Shown piece by piece: positions 12,322-14,772 of a stretch of DNA of 14,772 nucleotides. Source of the stretch: JAGLTA01 sp023142625. GTDB taxonomy: Bacteria > Patescibacteriota > Patescibacteriia > JAACEG01. Every line of letters starts with the position of its first letter. Within the stretch, counting starts at the first letter, position 1. Location: assembly GCA_030641665.1 (NCBI GenBank), contig DAOWHA010000017.1, forward strand, positions 1 to 14,772, read 5' to 3'. The notes under the pieces were generated by a model, which was not told the origin of the DNA, searched no databases, and was given only the letters and a program-made list of their open reading frames with translations. The translations under genes were made by a program, and so were the position numbers.

Positions 12322-12654
12322 ATGAAAATTGTTCATACAAATAAAATCCCTGAAGTCAGTGTTAGTCATAATAAACACATAAAAAAAGTATTTCTTGAAA
12401 AAGGATTTATCCCTCAATTATATACTTTTAGTTCCGCTGTATTTAAGCCTGGGCAATCAGTTGATACCCATAAGCACGATATAGCATTTGAAACTTTTTA
12501 TATATTAGAAGGCAAAATAGATTTTGTTGTCAATAATAAAAAATTTACATTAGAAAAAGGTGATTGTATAACGATTGAGCCAAAAGAAAATCATTCACAA
12601 AACAACCCCTATAATAAGGACGCTAAATTATTGTATTTTGGAATAGAAAAATAA
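12322..12654 (+). CDS. Small cupin-domain protein
   Basis: A 110-aa single-domain cupin. Motif 1 runs from G44 to G64 with metal ligands H50, H52 and E57 (GQSVDTHKHDIAFETF...). Motif 2 starts at G80 with P87 and the fourth ligand H91 (EPKENHSQNN); Glu stands where a Gly is common. All four usual metal ligands are therefore present, so it probably binds a divalent metal. The reaction or ligand cannot be told; small cupins include sugar-binding proteins and dioxygenase-like enzymes. There is no signal peptide. It lies 18 bases after tsf and 11 bases before the HicB-like gene, between genes that are usually neighbours (tsf and pyrH), so it is probably an accessory insertion. Confidence 0.85.
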   Translation: MKIVHTNKIPEVSVSHNKHIKKVFLEKGFIPQLYTFSSAVFKPGQSVDTHKHDIAFETFYILEGKIDFVVNNKKFTLEKGDCITIEPKENHSQNNPYNKDAKLLYFGIEK

Positions 12655-12665
12655 TTTTAAAAAAT

Positions 12666-12854
12666 ATGAAAAGTTCGTTTTTTACAATTTACATTGAGCA
12701 AGACGAAGACGGAATGTTTATCGGGTCTATTCCGTTTGTGCCAAGTTGCTACGCGCAAGGAGAAACCCAAGAAGAGATGCTTAAAAATTTACGGCAAGTT
12801 TTTAAGTTTTGTGTTAGAAATACAGATTTTACAGAATTAAATACAAAATTTTAG
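12666..12854 (+). CDS. Lone HicB-like antitoxin-domain protein
   Basis: A 62-aa protein matching the N-terminal fold of HicB antitoxins: FFTIYIEQDEDGMFIGSIPF, PSCYAQGETQEEMLKNL and a following helix. This is the degenerate RNase-H-like domain that binds and blocks HicA toxin. There is no HicA gene on either side and no C-terminal DNA-binding domain, so it is either an orphan or the short HicB form that lost its partner. It follows the cupin gene by 11 bases and is followed directly by a palindromic repeat. The start has no Shine-Dalgarno site. Confidence 0.8.
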   Translation: MKSSFFTIYIEQDEDGMFIGSIPFVPSCYAQGETQEEMLKNLRQVFKFCVRNTDFTELNTKF

Positions 12855-12864
12855 ATTAACAGAA

Positions 12865-13006
12865 TGTCTTTGCGAGGAGCCGAACGAACGCAGTGAGAGA
12901 GAGCGACGAAGCAATCTCGTTAATGTCCGCATAAATTATGCAAGGTAAAGATTTGTTCGGTCGGTAATGGGATTGCTTCGTCGGCTATCGCCTCCTCGCA
13001 AAGACA
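12865..13006 (+). repeat. Palindromic intergenic repeat (GAAGCGACGAAG family), copy 2
   Basis: A 142-bp element. Its ends TGTCTTTGCGAGGAG (12865-12879) and CTCCTCGCAAAGACA (12992-13006) are perfect inverted repeats. An inner pair CGACGAAGCAATC (12904-12916) / GATTGCTTCGTCG (12971-12983) is also perfect. It shares TCGGCTATCGCCTC exactly with copy 1 (6006-6019). The left arm carries extra AACGAACGCAGTGAGAGAG-type sequence absent from copy 1. It is non-coding and sits between hicB-like and pyrH. Confidence 0.85.
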
Positions 13007-13042
13007 AAAAAAAGAAAACTCTGCTCTTAAAAACAATGAAAT

Positions 13043-13048
13043 TATAAT
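13043..13048 (+). promoter_or_regulatory. Possible -10 box for pyrH
   Basis: Perfect TATAAT, 41 bases before the pyrH ATG and just after the palindromic repeat. The base positions 17 upstream (TCTGCT) are a poor -35 match, so this is tentative, but a promoter is expected here because the repeat separates pyrH from the previous genes. Confidence 0.35.
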
Positions 13049-13089
13049 ATTTTTAAATTTGTAAAAAAATAGATAAAATTTAATTTTTT

Positions 13090-13794
13090 ATGAAATACAA
13101 GCGGATACTTTTAAAAATTTCAGGCGAGATGTTTGCCGGCAAAAAAGATGCTGGCATTGATTTTGACGCGATTAAAATCGTTGCTCGCGAAATAGCCGGG
13201 ATTTACAAATTAGGAGCTCAGGTAGCGATTGTCGTCGGCGGAGGAAATATTTTTCGCGGACGATTTGTCAGAGACAGGGAGATTGACAGAGCCACAGCGG
13301 ATTATATGGGAATGGTTTCAACAATGCCGAACGCTTTGGCTTTGCAGGGTATTTTAGAGCGTGAAGAAAAAATTGACATTAGGGTTCAGTCAGCTATTAC
13401 AATGATGGAAGTTTCAGAGCCGTATATCAGGAGGCGCGGAATCAGGCATTTAGAAAAAAACAGGATTGTTATTTTAGCGTGCGGATCTGGAAATCCTTAT
13501 TTTACGACAGACACAGCCGCGGCTTTAAGGGCGTTAGAACTGCGCTGTGATGTAATTTTAAAAATAACAAAGGTTGACGGTGTCTATTCATCAGATCCTA
13601 AAAAAGACAAAAAGGCGAAGAAATTTGAGAAACTTTCTTTTAAGCAGGCGTTAGTGAAAAATTTACGGATAATGGATTTAACCGCTTTTACTCTTTGTAT
13701 GGATAATAATTTGCCAATTTTAGTTTTTAAATTTGACAAAGGAAATTTAGAAAAGGCTGTTCAAGGAAAAAAAATTGGGACATTAATTTATTGA
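13090..13794 (+). CDS. pyrH: Uridylate kinase (UMP kinase)
   Basis: Phosphorylates UMP to UDP in pyrimidine nucleotide synthesis; an amino-acid-kinase-fold enzyme, normally a hexamer in the cytosol. Family marks are YKRILLKISGEMF at the N-terminus, VAIVVGGGNIFRGR (about 45-58), RATADYMGMVSTMPNALALQ (68-87), the GSGNPYFTTDTAAALRALE segment (about 132-150) and KVDGVYSSDPKKD (about 158-170). At 234 aa the length is normal (E. coli 241). The start follows a TTTAATTTTTT tract without Shine-Dalgarno. pyrH is often next to tsf and frr; here accessory genes and a repeat separate it from tsf, and ricT follows instead of frr. It ends with TGA. Confidence 0.98.
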   Translation: MKYKRILLKISGEMFAGKKDAGIDFDAIKIVAREIAGIYKLGAQVAIVVGGGNIFRGRFVRDREIDRATADYMGMVSTMPNALALQGILEREEKIDIRVQSAITMMEVSEPYIRRRGIRHLEKNRIVILACGSGNPYFTTDTAAALRALELRCDVILKITKVDGVYSSDPKKDKKAKKFEKLSFKQALVKNLRIMDLTAFTLCMDNNLPILVFKFDKGNLEKAVQGKKIGTLIY

Positions 13795-13796
13795 AA

Positions 13797-13870
13797 CATT
13801 TAAACACCCTAACATTTAAACACCTAAACATTTTTTAAATTTTTGTTATCGTGTTGTTCTGTTATCGTGT
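13797..13870 (+). repeat. Two short direct-repeat pairs between pyrH and ricT
   Basis: AACATTTAAACACC occurs at 13795-13808 with an imperfect follow-up unit at 13811-13823 (AACATTTAAACAC) and a third partial unit. GTTATCGTGTT occurs twice, at 13845-13855 and 13861-13871. No hairpin terminator is visible here. Confidence 0.6.
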
Positions 13871-13873
13871 TAA

Positions 13874-13879
13874 TATAAT
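13874..13879 (+). promoter_or_regulatory. Possible -10 box abutting the ricT start
   Basis: Perfect TATAAT ending 5 bases before the ATG at 13885. If used, transcription would start at or next to the start codon, giving a leaderless message. No good -35 lies at the right distance, so it may be a chance match in AT-rich DNA. Confidence 0.3.
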
Positions 13880-13884
13880 ATTAT

Positions 13885-14685
13885 ATGCAAATTGCCGAAG
13901 TTCAATTTTATCCATGGGATAAAGTCTATGATTTTAATATAGGCAGCAACGATATTAATATTAAGGATAAAGTGGTAGTGCAGACAGAAATAGGGACAGA
14001 ACTTGGGGAAGTTAAAAATATCAAAAATAGCGATAAAAGCCTGATGGATATTGATAGGATTAAAACAATATTAAGAAAAGCGAATAAAATTGATTTGCAA
14101 AAAATTAACGAAAAACAAGAAAAGGCAAAAAAAACAATAAAATATTGCAAACAGATTGTAGAAGAATGCAATTTGCCGATTAAAATAGCAAACGCGTATC
14201 TTTCTTTTGATAATAGCCGCCTTCTTTTTGTGTTTACAGCAGAAGGCAGAATTGATTTTAGGGAATTGGTTAAGAAATTAACCAAACATTTCCAAAAATC
14301 TATTAGAATGCAGCAGATCGGAACAAGAGATGAAGCAAGAACGGCTGGAGGATTAGGGTTTTGCGGCAGAGAATTTTGCTGTATGAGAATGCTTAAAAAG
14401 ATTGATAATATTCATTCAGATTTAGTAAGATTGCAGCAACTGGAAAATAAAGCGTCTGAGCGGGTGTCTGGATGTTGCGGCAGGCTGTTATGCTGCCTGT
14501 CTTATGAGCAGGAAGCGTATAAAGAATGCTTGGAGGGCATGCCAAAAATAGGCGACATTGTAAAATATGGCAGAAAAAAAGCAACGGTTATAGGGATGCA
14601 AATCTTAAGCAGAACAGTTAAAATTAGAGACAGGGAAAAGAATATTACTATAGTGCCTGTTGATAAAATCCAACAAATAAATTAA
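13885..14685 (+). CDS. ricT: PSP1/RicT (YaaT-like) family protein
   Basis: A 266-aa member of the PSP1 C-terminal domain family, like Bacillus RicT (YaaT). RicT works with partners in an Fe-S-bearing complex that guides RNase Y mRNA processing and affects sporulation and competence. The N-terminus (VQFYPWDKVYDF, VVVQTEIGTELGEV) and the central ARTAGGLGFCGREFCC...GCCGRLLCCLSYE stretch are diagnostic. Cysteines at 160, 165, 166, 197, 198, 203 and 204 are suited to iron-sulfur cluster binding. A KOW-like C-terminal part follows (GDIVKYGRKKATVIG, about 222-236). Its usual partners (RicA, RicF) are not in the window. The start is preceded by TATAATATTAT, without Shine-Dalgarno. The tRNA gene follows 13 bases after the stop. 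Confidence 0.93.
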   Translation: MQIAEVQFYPWDKVYDFNIGSNDINIKDKVVVQTEIGTELGEVKNIKNSDKSLMDIDRIKTILRKANKIDLQKINEKQEKAKKTIKYCKQIVEECNLPIKIANAYLSFDNSRLLFVFTAEGRIDFRELVKKLTKHFQKSIRMQQIGTRDEARTAGGLGFCGREFCCMRMLKKIDNIHSDLVRLQQLENKASERVSGCCGRLLCCLSYEQEAYKECLEGMPKIGDIVKYGRKKATVIGMQILSRTVKIRDREKNITIVPVDKIQQIN

Positions 14686-14698
14686 AAAATGTTTTTAT

Positions 14699-14771
14699 TC
14701 TGAGATAGCTCAATTGGTAGAGCAACTGGCTGTTAACCAGTAGGTTGTGGGTTCGAGTCCCACTCTCAGAG
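14699..14771 (+). tRNA. tRNA-Asn (anticodon GTT)
   Basis: Full cloverleaf. Acceptor TCTGAGA (14699-14705) pairs with TCTCAGA (14764-14770); D stem GCTC/GAGC (14708-14711, 14720-14723). Anticodon stem ACTGG/CCAGT (14725-14729, 14737-14741) carries loop CTGTTAA, so the anticodon is GTT (14732-14734). T stem GTGGG/CCCAC (14747-14751, 14759-14763) carries loop TTCGAGT, and the discriminator is G14771. Only one further base (C) is in the window, so whether CCA is encoded cannot be told. Confidence 0.97.
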
Positions 14772-14772
14772 C

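Noticed and set aside
12865..13006. CRISPR array
   Set aside because: Repeats here are inverted and occur once per element, not direct repeats with regular unique spacers; no cas genes are nearby.
13795..13871. CRISPR or origin-like iterons upstream of ricT
   Set aside because: Only two or three very short AT-rich copies without regular spacing; too weak for either call.

Overview
This AT-rich window looks like a piece of a small-genome bacterium of the Candidate Phyla Radiation (Patescibacteria), most likely Parcubacteria-like; this is inference. The grounds are a secreted protein built on the 'FLGRPADAF' repeat I associate with that group, a short HrcA (225 aa), almost no Shine-Dalgarno sites, A/T-tract leaders directly before start codons, and compact gene packing. 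TGA serves as a stop (HEPN gene, pyrH), so the code is not the TGA=Gly variant. Every protein-coding gene longer than about 60 codons is on the plus strand; one small peptide gene is on the minus strand.

Layout. 1-941: 3' end of rpoC, closed by two hairpin terminators. 1139-1333: a promoter and a compact structured RNA (leader or small RNA) with its own terminator. 1368-3228: an accessory patch with a secreted trypsin-like protease, a HEPN-type protein and a decayed copy of the protease's repeat. 3290-10588: a heat-shock region. A sigma-A promoter overlaps a perfect CIRCE operator, followed by a 181-bp inverted-repeat (MITE-like) element, hrcA, a Nudix-GrpE fusion gene, a split Fic module (small inhibitor-like protein plus Fic enzyme), a gap holding a second palindromic repeat and a minus-strand 48-aa membrane peptide gene, then dnaK, a TIM-barrel enzyme gene, a DUF3467 gene and dnaJ. 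10602-12303: rpsB-tsf with its own promoter and leader. 12322-13010: a cupin gene, a lone HicB-like gene and a further palindromic repeat. 13090-14771: pyrH, ricT and tRNA-Asn(GTT).

How the parts work together. HrcA should bind CIRCE and hold down hrcA and the Nudix-GrpE gene until heat shock; GrpE, DnaK and DnaJ form the Hsp70 folding cycle. No second CIRCE is visible before dnaK, so dnaK is either reached by read-through or regulated differently. The most unusual features are the Nudix domain fused to GrpE, a Fic enzyme whose inhibitory helix appears to sit on a separate overlapping gene inside the chaperone cluster, and the inverted-repeat element inserted between CIRCE and the hrcA start. 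rpsB, tsf and pyrH are the usual translation/UMP-kinase neighbourhood, here interrupted by accessory genes and with no frr directly after pyrH.
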